From contig JAACEA010000529.1 in the NCBI GenBank assembly GCA_009936695.1, positions 1 to 13,885 of the forward strand: a DNA stretch of 13,885 bases, in the 5' to 3' direction. The position numbers were made by a program, and so were the translations under genes. This DNA comes from Planctomycetia bacterium. GTDB taxonomy: Bacteria > Planctomycetota > Phycisphaerae > Phycisphaerales > SM1A02. The notes below the pieces were generated by a model that was not told the DNA's origin, did no database searches, and saw only the letters and a list, made by a program, of their open reading frames with translations. This document shows positions 6,717 to 13,885 of this stretch, in pieces. Numbering within the stretch: position 1 is the stretch's first letter; every line of letters begins with the position of its first letter.

Positions 6717-7949
6717 GTGAATCTCCCCATCTACATGGACAACGCTTCCACCACCCGGACCGATCCCCGGGTCGTCGAGGCCATGCTTCCGTACTTCACC
6801 GAGACCTACGGGAACTCGGCGAGCCGCAACCACGCCTTCGGCTGGGCGGCGGAAAAGGGCGTCGAACTCGCTCGCGAGCAGGCCGCGAGCCTGATCGGCG
6901 CGGGCCCCAAGGAGATCGTCTGGACCAGCGGCGCGACCGAGAGCAACAACCTCGCGATCAAGGGCGCCGCCCAGATGTACGCGAAGGCACCGATGGGGGA
7001 GACCGGGCGAGGTCACATCGTGACCTGCATCATCGAGCACAAGGCGGTCCTGGATCCCTGCAAGCGTCTTGAACGCGAAGGCTTCGACGTGACCTGGCTC
7101 GAGCCGGGCGCGGACGGCGTCGTGACCGCGGAGATGGTCGCGGGGGCGCTTCGCGAAGACACCATCCTCGTCTCGATCATGTGGGCCAACAACGAGATCG
7201 GCACGATCAACGACATTCCCGGCATCGGCGCGGTCTGTCGCGAGCGTGGTGTGGTCTTCCATACCGACGCGACGCAGTGGGTCGGCAAGATGCCGACCGA
7301 CGTCGAGAAGGACAACGTCGACCTCATGAGCTGGTCGGGTCACAAGATCTACGGCCCCGGGGGCGTCGGCGCCCTCTACGTTCGTCGGCGTCGACCGCGA
7401 GTCCGCCTCCAGGCCCAGATCGACGGCGGCGGGCACGAGCGAGGCATGCGTTCGGGCACCCTCAATGTTCCCGGAATCGTCGGCTTCGGCGCCGCGTGCG
7501 CGATCTGCAGCGAGGAGATGGAGACCGAGCGGGAGCGACTGCTCGCACTTCGTCTCAAGCTCGAGAACGAACTGAAATCCCGGATGGACGTCGTCGAGGT
7601 GAACGGCCACGCCGATCGTCGCCTCCCGCACCTCACGAACATCTCCTTCGGATTCGTCGAAGGGGAGTCCCTGATGATGGGCATCAAGGACATCGCCTGC
7701 TCGAGCGGCTCGGCCTGCACGAGTGCGAGTCTCGAACCGAGCTATGTGCTCAAGGGGCTCGGCCTCGGCGACGAGCTCGCCCACTCCTCGCTCCGCCTTT
7801 CACTCGGTCGCTGGTCGACCGAGGAGGAGGTCGACTACGCGATCGATGCCATCCACAAGGCGGTGGAGCATCTCCGGGCCCTGAGCCCGCTCTACGATCT
7901 TCACAACGAAGGCATCGACATCACCAAGATCGAGTGGCAGACCCACTGA
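6717..7949 (+). CDS. iscS: Cysteine desulfurase IscS
   Basis: 410 residues from the GTG at 6717; E. coli IscS has 404, and the protein aligns with it from the first residues ([12 protein letters not shown]) to the last ([10 protein letters not shown]). This PLP enzyme takes sulfur from L-cysteine as a persulfide and hands it to IscU. Features seen: [29 protein letters not shown], the PLP lysine Lys210 in [21 protein letters not shown], and the catalytic Cys334 in SSGSACTS. A second cysteine, Cys328, lies just before it where E. coli has Val. GAGG at 6704-6707 sits nine bases before the GTG. The frame is open far upstream (to 6345), but that region covers the opposite-strand panC start and has no family similarity. 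First gene of iscS-iscU-iscA; no iscR precedes it. Confidence 0.97.
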   Translation: MNLPIYMDNASTTRTDPRVVEAMLPYFTETYGNSASRNHAFGWAAEKGVELAREQAASLIGAGPKEIVWTSGATESNNLAIKGAAQMYAKAPMGETGRGHIVTCIIEHKAVLDPCKRLEREGFDVTWLEPGADGVVTAEMVAGALREDTILVSIMWANNEIGTINDIPGIGAVCRERGVVFHTDATQWVGKMPTDVEKDNVDLMSWSGHKIYGPGGVGALYVRRRRPRVRLQAQIDGGGHERGMRSGTLNVPGIVGFGAACAICSEEMETERERLLALRLKLENELKSRMDVVEVNGHADRRLPHLTNISFGFVEGESLMMGIKDIACSSGSACTSASLEPSYVLKGLGLGDELAHSSLRLSLGRWSTEEEVDYAIDAIHKAVEHLRALSPLYDLHNEGIDITKIEWQTH

Positions 7950-8010
7950 CGATCGGGCTCGATCCGCTCTCCAGACATTCACAGTCCAACGCGACGCAAG
8001 GAAAAGTCCC

Positions 8011-8451
8011 ATGGCCTACAGCGAAAAGGTGATCGATCACTACCAGAACCCCCGCAACGTCGGTGCGTTCGGATCCTCCAGCGAGGTGAAGGACCGCAAG
8101 GACGTCGGCGTGGGCATCGTCGGCGCTCCCGAGTGCGGCGATGTGATGCAGCTCCAGATCAAGGTCGACGACGACGGAAAGATCGAGGACGCGAAGTTCA
8201 AGTGCTTCGGCTGCGGTTCGGCCATCGCCAGTTCGTCGCTCGCGACGGAGTGGATCAAGGGCAAGTCCGTCGACGAGGCGCTTGAGATCAAGAACACCCG
8301 GATCGTCGAGGAGCTGGCGCTTCCGCCGGTGAAGATCCACTGCTCGGTCCTCGCCGAGGACTCGATCCGAACCGCGATCGAGGATTACAAGAAGAAGAAC
8401 GGCCAGGTCGTGGATTCGGCCCACGGTCACGACCACTCCCACGCCCACTGA
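8011..8451 (+). CDS. iscU: Fe-S cluster assembly scaffold IscU with histidine-rich tail
   Basis: 146 residues. IscU is the scaffold on which IscS-derived sulfur and iron are assembled into a [2Fe-2S] cluster. The three ligand cysteines are present: Cys42 in APECGDVM (with Asp44), Cys68 in FGCGSAIASSS, and Cys111 in KIHCSVLAED. LPPVK at 104-108 matches the HscA chaperone recognition motif, although no hscA, hscB or fdx gene lies nearby. An additional cysteine, Cys65, occupies a position that is Thr in E. coli (KFKCFGC). The last residues are an unusual tail, AHGHDHSHAH, with five alternating histidines (138 to 146) beyond the usual C-terminus. AAGGA at 7998-8002 is a good ribosome site eight bases before the ATG. 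It follows iscS by 61 bases in the same operon. Confidence 0.96.
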   Translation: MAYSEKVIDHYQNPRNVGAFGSSSEVKDRKDVGVGIVGAPECGDVMQLQIKVDDDGKIEDAKFKCFGCGSAIASSSLATEWIKGKSVDEALEIKNTRIVEELALPPVKIHCSVLAEDSIRTAIEDYKKKNGQVVDSAHGHDHSHAH

Positions 8452-8494
8452 CCAGGCGGCCCGGCATCGGGCCCCAGCAAAGGAAGTTGCGAAC

Positions 8495-8914
8495 ATGCCA
8501 GTCCTTGTGACCGAAACCGCGGCGCGAGAGATCGACGCCATCATCCGACAGCAGGACCTCGATCCCGAGAAGATCCGACTTCGCGTCGGCGTGAAGGGTG
8601 GAGGCTGCAGCGGGTTCAGCTACCTGCTCGACCTCACCGAGGTCGAGAAGGACTCCGACGAGATGTGGGAGTACAGCTTCGTGCGACAGCCGGAGAAGTC
8701 CGCCGCGACGGTCGGAGCGGGTGGCGACGGCGACGGTGCGGACGCCTCCGGGGGCGAGCCCTACACCGTTCGAGTGATCTGCGATCCGAAGTCGTATCTG
8801 TACCTGAACGACACCACCATCGACTTCAAGGACGAGATCATGGGTCGAGGTTTCGTCTTCAACAACCCGAACGCCACGAGCAGTTGTGGCTGCGGATCCA
8901 GCTTCTCCGCCTGA
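8495..8914 (+). CDS. iscA: A-type Fe-S carrier (IscA/HesB/ErpA family) with internal insertion
   Basis: 139 residues, about 30 longer than E. coli IscA (107). A-type carriers receive clusters or iron and pass them to target proteins. The three conserved cysteines are visible: Cys38 in GGGCSGFSY, and Cys131 and Cys133 in SSCGCGSSF at the C-terminus. FNNPNA before the CGCG motif is also typical. The extra length lies near residues 60-90, between the two halves of the domain, and is low-complexity Gly/Asp/Ala (GAGGDGDGADASGG), probably a surface loop. AGGAAG at 8481-8486 sits eight bases before the ATG. It is third in the isc operon, 43 bases after iscU, with a strong hairpin downstream. The sequence alone does not separate iscA from erpA; the symbol rests on the operon context. 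Confidence 0.92.
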   Translation: MPVLVTETAAREIDAIIRQQDLDPEKIRLRVGVKGGGCSGFSYLLDLTEVEKDSDEMWEYSFVRQPEKSAATVGAGGDGDGADASGGEPYTVRVICDPKSYLYLNDTTIDFKDEIMGRGFVFNNPNATSSCGCGSSFSA

Positions 8915-8950
8915 GCCCATCCGGCCTGCAGGGACGGACGACGAATTGAA

Positions 8951-8981
8951 ACGCGGGCGGCGCCTCCGGCGCCGCCCGCGT
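8951..8981. terminator. Strong bidirectional terminator hairpin after the isc operon
   Basis: ACGCGGGCGGCGCC (8951-8964), loop TCC, GGCGCCGCCCGCGT (8968-8981): a perfect 14-bp GC-rich stem between iscA and the convergent metallopeptidase gene. The plus side is followed by CTTCATT and the minus side by TTTCAATT, so it can plausibly serve both directions. Confidence 0.8.
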
Positions 8982-9025
8982 CTTCATTCGATTCCCGTCC
9001 ATCGGGCCGCCGACGCCTCCAGCGA

Positions 9026-10987
9026 TCAGCCGATCGCTTCGATCGCGATCCCCGTGTCCCTGATCAGCGGTTCCGCGGAGAGCGGGCCACCCACCGCGGT
9101 GCGCATCCACGCATCCGGGGTCATCCGCCCGATCGAGCAGATTCGACGTGTTTCCGTCGCGAGGTCCCGCCCCTGCATGAAGCTGCGGATCTGGTGGCTG
9201 ATCGTGCGGCCGATCGCGTAGTCGGCGAGGTAGAGCGGATGCCCCAGCATGTGCTGGTACGCGCCGAGGATGTGATAGGGGTCGACGCCGTAGTCCTCGA
9301 GGAAGAACTCGTCCCAGACTGCCTTCGCATTGCGAAGAACCGCGTCGCGGATTCCCGCCGCGTCGCAGGCATCCCCGGTCTCGTAGATCCACCGCCAGGT
9401 CCGTAGTTCGACGAGGCTCGGACCCGCGATCTGGCAGGCCATCAGCATCGACGCCACCGTCTCCTCGTGATGGGCCCGTTCGGCCGCGGCACCGTCCTCG
9501 ATGCCGAGCACGCGCTTCGCGAGCGACTGGTAGAGAAAGGCGAACGCTTCGGTGCACGCGGTGTTGGGAACGCCACGCATCGCCGGACGAGGCACGAAGA
9601 ACGTCGAGCAGAGCTGCTCGAGGTTGTGACCGAGCTCGTGCATGCCGGTGTCGAAGCCGTCCCAGCCCAACTGGTCCTTGAGCCGGTTGGTGCGGAGCCA
9701 CGCGCCGTACTCGGGGAGCTGGGGTCGCATCGCGTGGCCGGAGCCCCGTGCGATCTCGACCCGGACCCGGGTGCCGAGGAATTCGGCGTCCTCGTCGGGC
9801 CAGCCGAGGCCTCGAAGAATCTCCGGAAGCTTCGCCTGGAAGCCGGCCTCGTCGGTGCAGAGGCGTCGGACCGCCTCGTTCATCGCCTCCGCGTCCCGGG
9901 TCTCGAAGAGATCGTCGAAGTAGACGTCGTGCGCCTCGAGCGGGCGACCCAGCCGGTTCGAGAGCAGGCCCGCGAGGTCGCGTCGAACCGGCGCGGCGAG
10001 CAGGTCGACCAGGAGTCGTTCGACCTCGTCCTCCGGGATCTCGCGTTCCAGCCCGAACTTCCGGTCGATGGCGGTCGGATGATCCGGATGATGTTCATCA
10101 AGGGCGCGGGCGACCTTGACGTTGTCCATCCAGTGTTCGTAACGAGTGAGATCGAGGAGCGGGCCCGGATCGTCACCGCCGATGGTGTTCGCCGCGGGAT
10201 CCCAATCGGCGGTGCTCGCGCCGTCCATCACCGTCGTCGGGATGGTCCCGTCCACATGCCGGCCCATCACCCAGGCGAGGGCCCGCTGTTTGCGGACGCC
10301 GTCCGGATCGTTGTATCCGGCCTTGATCTCCTCCCGGACCAGCCAGTGGGCCAGGAGCGCCCGGTCCGCTTCGAACCAGCGACGCCCGGTCTCATCGACC
10401 ATGGTGCCGACGGGGATGTGGAAGTTCGCGACCCAGTTGGAACTTTCGAACTGGAGCGTCCGCGCGAGGTCCGCGACGTCCTTGGGGATCCGCGGTCCGA
10501 AGGATCCGACGATCCGGGCCTCGGCCCATCGTTCGGGGGTCCAGTCCGCGCCGTGCTCGAGCATCTCGTCGAGGGTGGACTTCCGAAGGTTCAGCAGGGC
10601 GACGAACGCGAGCTTCTGCGCGTATGACTGTTCCGCGAGATCGGGGGCCGGATCGAAGGTCGCGAGCAGGGCGTCGGTCTTCGGGAGCGAATCGCCGACC
10701 AGGTCGTTCCAGCGACGGAGGTTCCGCCGCATCTCGTAGAGGTGGCCGCGAACCTGCTCGAGGGCGGTCTCGAGGCGGTCGAGCAGTCGCCCGAGATCCT
10801 CGTCGGTCGCGGCGAAGTGCTCGTGGCAGAACCGCTCGAACGCGTCGTGGTCGCCATCCCGTTCGAGCCATCGTTCGGCGCACTGCGAGACGCCGGCGTG
10901 GGCCCGGTCCCGGGCGGTCTCGCCGTGTTCGGCGACGAGCGTGGTGACGACGCGGTCGACGTCGATCCGATTGGTGGTGGTGGTCAT
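9026..10987 (-). CDS. M3-family zinc metallopeptidase (oligopeptidase-like)
   Basis: 653 residues from the ATG at 10987 (MTTTTNRIDVDR). The zinc site HELGH gives His450, Glu451 and His454, and a third ligand, Glu480 in ACTEAFAF, lies 26 residues on. This HExxH plus E spacing is typical of the thimet/oligoendopeptidase M3 clan. A helical N-terminal half (residues about 1-300) precedes the catalytic domain, as in that family, and the length is normal. There is no signal peptide, so cytoplasmic peptide hydrolysis is likely. The frame is open upstream to 11527, but that extension crosses the divergent lipoprotein gene and is not similar to the family. A TACCAT hexamer ends six bases before the chosen ATG and there is no ribosome site, which suggests a leaderless mRNA. 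Family membership is confident; the substrate is unknown. Confidence 0.88.
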   Translation of the reverse strand: MTTTTNRIDVDRVVTTLVAEHGETARDRAHAGVSQCAERWLERDGDHDAFERFCHEHFAATDEDLGRLLDRLETALEQVRGHLYEMRRNLRRWNDLVGDSLPKTDALLATFDPAPDLAEQSYAQKLAFVALLNLRKSTLDEMLEHGADWTPERWAEARIVGSFGPRIPKDVADLARTLQFESSNWVANFHIPVGTMVDETGRRWFEADRALLAHWLVREEIKAGYNDPDGVRKQRALAWVMGRHVDGTIPTTVMDGASTADWDPAANTIGGDDPGPLLDLTRYEHWMDNVKVARALDEHHPDHPTAIDRKFGLEREIPEDEVERLLVDLLAAPVRRDLAGLLSNRLGRPLEAHDVYFDDLFETRDAEAMNEAVRRLCTDEAGFQAKLPEILRGLGWPDEDAEFLGTRVRVEIARGSGHAMRPQLPEYGAWLRTNRLKDQLGWDGFDTGMHELGHNLEQLCSTFFVPRPAMRGVPNTACTEAFAFLYQSLAKRVLGIEDGAAAERAHHEETVASMLMACQIAGPSLVELRTWRWIYETGDACDAAGIRDAVLRNAKAVWDEFFLEDYGVDPYHILGAYQHMLGHPLYLADYAIGRTISHQIRSFMQGRDLATETRRICSIGRMTPDAWMRTAVGGPLSAEPLIRDTGIAIEAIG

Positions 10988-10993
10988 CGCCGG

Positions 10994-10999
10994 ATGGTA
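10994..10999 (-). promoter_or_regulatory. -10-like hexamer TACCAT at the metallopeptidase start
   Basis: On the minus strand TACCAT ends six bases before the ATG at 10987, so the expected transcription start would be the A of the ATG. No clear -35 is seen. Confidence 0.4.
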
Positions 11000-11029
11000 G
11001 TTGATCCGGCTGCGGCCCCGTGGATGGGT

Positions 11030-11035
11030 TAGCCT
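11030..11035 (+). promoter_or_regulatory. -10-like hexamer TAGCCT at the small lipoprotein start
   Basis: TAGCCT ends six bases before the ATG at 11042, back to back with the divergent TACCAT 31 bases away. TTGATC at 11001 is too far upstream (23-base spacer) to be a normal -35. Confidence 0.38.
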
Positions 11036-11041
11036 TCCCGA

Positions 11042-11449
11042 ATGCTCCCAACCACCCACCTTTTCGTCGTCGGATGTCTCGTGCTCGTGGTGGCGGGATG
11101 TTCGATGCCTCGGGAATCCCGATTCGACGCGATTCGCTCCGGCTGGACCGAGGCCGACGTTCGAAAGTCCATCGGCGAGCCGACGGTGATCGTGCCGGGG
11201 GAGATCGACGAGGACGGAGTGACGATCGACGGGCCTCGTTGGCAGTACGGCGACACCTTGAGCACGATGACCACCGCGGCGACGTTTCCGCGCACGATTC
11301 CGGATCGGGTCTGGGTGGTCTGGTTCGACGTCGACGGCCTCGTCCGTCGGACCCGTCGGCCGGTCACGGTGCTCGAGGACGGCGAATCCGAGGTCGCCGC
11401 GCCCGACACGCCCTTGTTCCCACCCGTGATGCCGCCCCGGAATCGATGA
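11042..11449 (+). CDS. Small lipoprotein with SmpA/BamE-like motif
   Basis: 135 residues. A short signal sequence ends in the lipobox VVAGC, so Cys20 is the probable lipidated residue and the mature protein should be membrane-anchored. After it, FDAIRSGWTEADVRKSIGEPTVI (residues 28-50) resembles the start of SmpA/OmlA (BamE-like) domains, in which a Gly-x-Thr-x-x-(D/E)-Val stretch is followed by a Leu/Ile-Gly-x-Pro turn. A Trp-rich strand region, RVWVVWFDVDGLV, completes the pattern. The C-terminus is Pro-rich. BamE assists outer-membrane protein assembly in proteobacteria, but many small lipoproteins share this fold, so that role is not claimed. The gene is divergent from the metallopeptidase with only 54 bases between the two ATGs. 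Confidence 0.82.
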   Translation: MLPTTHLFVVGCLVLVVAGCSMPRESRFDAIRSGWTEADVRKSIGEPTVIVPGEIDEDGVTIDGPRWQYGDTLSTMTTAATFPRTIPDRVWVVWFDVDGLVRRTRRPVTVLEDGESEVAAPDTPLFPPVMPPRNR

Positions 11450-11533
11450 GCGGTCCGGTGGTGGAGAGGGGATTCGCGCGAGGCATCGGGCGGGGGTTCG
11501 AGCGGGATCATCGAAACCGGAGCGCAAAACGAG

Positions 11534-11565
11534 GAACCGGCGAGCGTCGAGACGCTCGCCGGTTC
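11534..11565. terminator. Terminator hairpin downstream of atpD
   Basis: GAACCGGCGAGCG (11534-11546), loop TCGAGA, CGCTCGCCGGTTC (11553-11565): a perfect 13-bp stem. Read on the minus strand it is followed by CTCGTTTTG, which fits termination of atpD 30 bases after its stop. It may also end the plus-strand lipoprotein transcript. Confidence 0.8.
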
Positions 11566-11595
11566 GAGTTGGGTCGCAGTGTCGCGTTCGAGGGA

Positions 11596-13195
<1,600 letters not shown>

Positions 13196-13229
13196 CCGGA
13201 GGGGGTGAGGAAACCGCCTTGGGGAGGTG

Positions 13230-13258
13230 AAAAAGGCGTTCGCGAGCGTTCCCGCTCG
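13230..13258 (-). terminator. Possible terminator of the 115-residue protein gene
   Basis: CGAGCG (13253-13258 read on the minus strand), loop GGAA, CGCTCG (13243-13248) forms a 6-bp stem with a stable tetraloop. A run of five T follows eight bases later (13230-13234). The gap between stem and T-run makes it a weak candidate. Confidence 0.4.
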
Positions 13259-13315
13259 AGGGTCGATGGGGGTCGAAGGATTGGTGTCGTCGCCGGTGAC
13301 GCCTCGAACCGCGGC

Positions 13316-13663
13316 TCAAGCCTCGAGATCGAGGTGGCGACCGATTTCCACGCCGGTCGCGGCTTCGATCCGGTCCGCCTGGCTCGTGTAGAGGTGCAGC
13401 GATCCGGCCGACGGGGGGGTGGGCCGAGGATTTCGATCGACCGATGAATCACCATCGAACCCGACGCCGCGGTTGACGTCGCTTCGCACCGTGCCCGCGA
13501 CGAGATCCTGCAATCCCGCCGGGGGCTTCGAGCGGATGTCCACGACATCGACGGTCCCCGCGGCGCGAACGGCTGCGGGATCCGAGACCGCTTTCGCGGG
13601 CGTCGGTCGGTTCAGGCCGTACGCGACGGCGGCATTGATCGGGATGGGTCCGCGGACTTCCAT
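13316..13663 (-). CDS. Unrecognised small protein, 115 residues
   Basis: I do not recognise a family. The protein has no signal peptide, membrane segment or cysteine. It begins MEVRGPIPINAAVAYGLN, continues with a Pro/Ala-rich linker, a segment DVVDIRSKPPAGLQDLVAG (residues about 39-57), a polar low-complexity stretch, and a more ordered end, LHLYTSQADRIEAATGVEIG. This build, a disordered start with short helical segments, is reminiscent of small regulatory or adaptor proteins (FlgM-like anti-sigma factors would be one untested idea), but no motif proves it. Support for the gene is its start: a TATACT hexamer ends seven bases before the ATG, the same leaderless layout as four other genes here, and a possible terminator follows. 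It is separated from atpD by about 280 bases. Confidence 0.65.
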   Translation of the reverse strand: MEVRGPIPINAAVAYGLNRPTPAKAVSDPAAVRAAGTVDVVDIRSKPPAGLQDLVAGTVRSDVNRGVGFDGDSSVDRNPRPTPPSAGSLHLYTSQADRIEAATGVEIGRHLDLEA

Positions 13664-13670
13664 GGCTGGG

Positions 13671-13676
13671 AGTATA
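13671..13676 (-). promoter_or_regulatory. -10 hexamer TATACT at the 115-residue protein start
   Basis: On the minus strand TATACT (five of six to consensus) ends seven bases before the ATG at 13663. This is the best -10 match of the leaderless-type starts in the window. No clear -35 is seen. Confidence 0.5.
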
Positions 13677-13778
13677 CGAAGCCCCCGCCCGCTCGTTCAC
13701 GTCCGTTCGGGTTATCGATGGATCGATGCCGCTCGAAGCGGGTCGGAGGGCCATCCGCGCGCGACGGAAAGGCGCGGT

Positions 13779-13885
13779 TCAAGGCGTGCGGCCGGCGTCC
13801 TCACGCTTCGATCCCGGGGGATCGCCATCCTGCGGGAGGCCCCCGTCCTTCGTTGCGAGGTGTCCGAAGGCCATCGCCTCGGGCC
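13779..13885 (-). CDS. Possible 3' end of a minus-strand gene running off the window
   Basis: On the minus strand, the frame beginning at 13883 is open for 34 codons from the window edge to a TGA at 13779-13781. It reads PEAMAFGHLATKDGG and then a Pro/Asp/Gly/Lys-rich tail ending GRTP. The composition is less Arg-heavy than the competing frames, which look like shadows, so this may be the C-terminus of the next gene. The fragment is too short for a family assignment. Chance openness is common at this GC content. Confidence 0.35.
   Translation of the reverse strand, partial: PEAMAFGHLATKDGGLPQDGDPPGSKREDAGRTP

Noticed and set aside
9467..10627. Plus-strand open frame of 386 codons opposite the metallopeptidase
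   Set aside because: Antisense shadow of a gene with an intact HELGH zinc site; no motif of its own.
10988..11527. Upstream in-frame extension of the metallopeptidase (180 extra codons)
   Set aside because: It crosses the divergent lipoprotein gene and its promoter and carries no family similarity; MTTTTNR at 10987 has its own -10-like element.
13714..13727. ATCGATGGATCGAT, a tandem palindrome in the gap upstream of the 115-residue gene
   Set aside because: Two ATCGAT copies with a two-base spacer can arise by chance in DNA rich in this hexamer; no promoter or known operator fits around it.

Overview
This is a GC-rich stretch of bacterial chromosome made mostly of housekeeping genes. It most likely comes from a planctomycete of the Phycisphaerae type. 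That assignment is an inference from the strong G/C third-position bias, from the secreted cysteine-rich protein at the left edge ending in a dockerin-like GDLDGDG...LLLAAWG / DLDGSG...LLLASWG pair, and from tandem CC-x(3)-W-D-x(2)-C repeats; these are common in that group. No mobile element, CRISPR array, tRNA or rRNA is visible, and no gene-free stretch exceeds 300 bases.

Layout, left to right. 1-975 (+): 3' part of a secreted cysteine-rich protein with a dockerin-like tail. 1018-1857 (+): class I SAM-dependent methyltransferase with a Lys-rich N-terminus. 1966-2958 (+): long-chain trans-polyprenyl diphosphate synthase. A bulged hairpin (3001-3033) separates it from the convergent 3033-4193 (-), an exported protein with two thioredoxin-like domains, only the second having WCGPC. 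4347-5609 (-) is a probable alpha/beta-hydrolase lipoprotein lying directly downstream of panC (5599-6447, -), probably in one operon. Divergent from panC is an iron-sulfur assembly operon iscS-iscU-iscA (6717-8914, +) with a long leader, a Fur-like palindrome over its presumed promoter, and a strong terminator hairpin at 8951-8981. The convergent 9026-10987 (-) is an M3-type zinc metallopeptidase; divergent from it is a small SmpA/BamE-like lipoprotein (11042-11449, +). A hairpin (11534-11565) precedes the 3' end of atpD (11596-13038, -), which stands alone without other ATP synthase genes beside it. 13316-13663 (-) is a small unrecognised protein, and the right edge may carry the last codons of another minus-strand gene.

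Functional links: iscSUA supplies Fe-S clusters; panC makes pantothenate for coenzyme A; the polyprenyl synthase probably makes the quinone side chain; atpD is the catalytic subunit of ATP synthase. Several other products are exported (thioredoxin-like protein, two lipoproteins, dockerin protein).

The most notable recurrent signal is regulatory. Five genes have a TANNNT -10-like hexamer ending only 6-9 bases before the ATG (methyltransferase, panC, M3 peptidase, small lipoprotein, 115-residue protein) and no Shine-Dalgarno sequence, which suggests leaderless mRNAs. iscU and iscA have clear AAGGA/AGGAAG ribosome sites. I found no convincing undescribed multi-gene system; the findings are oddities within known families plus this start-site architecture.
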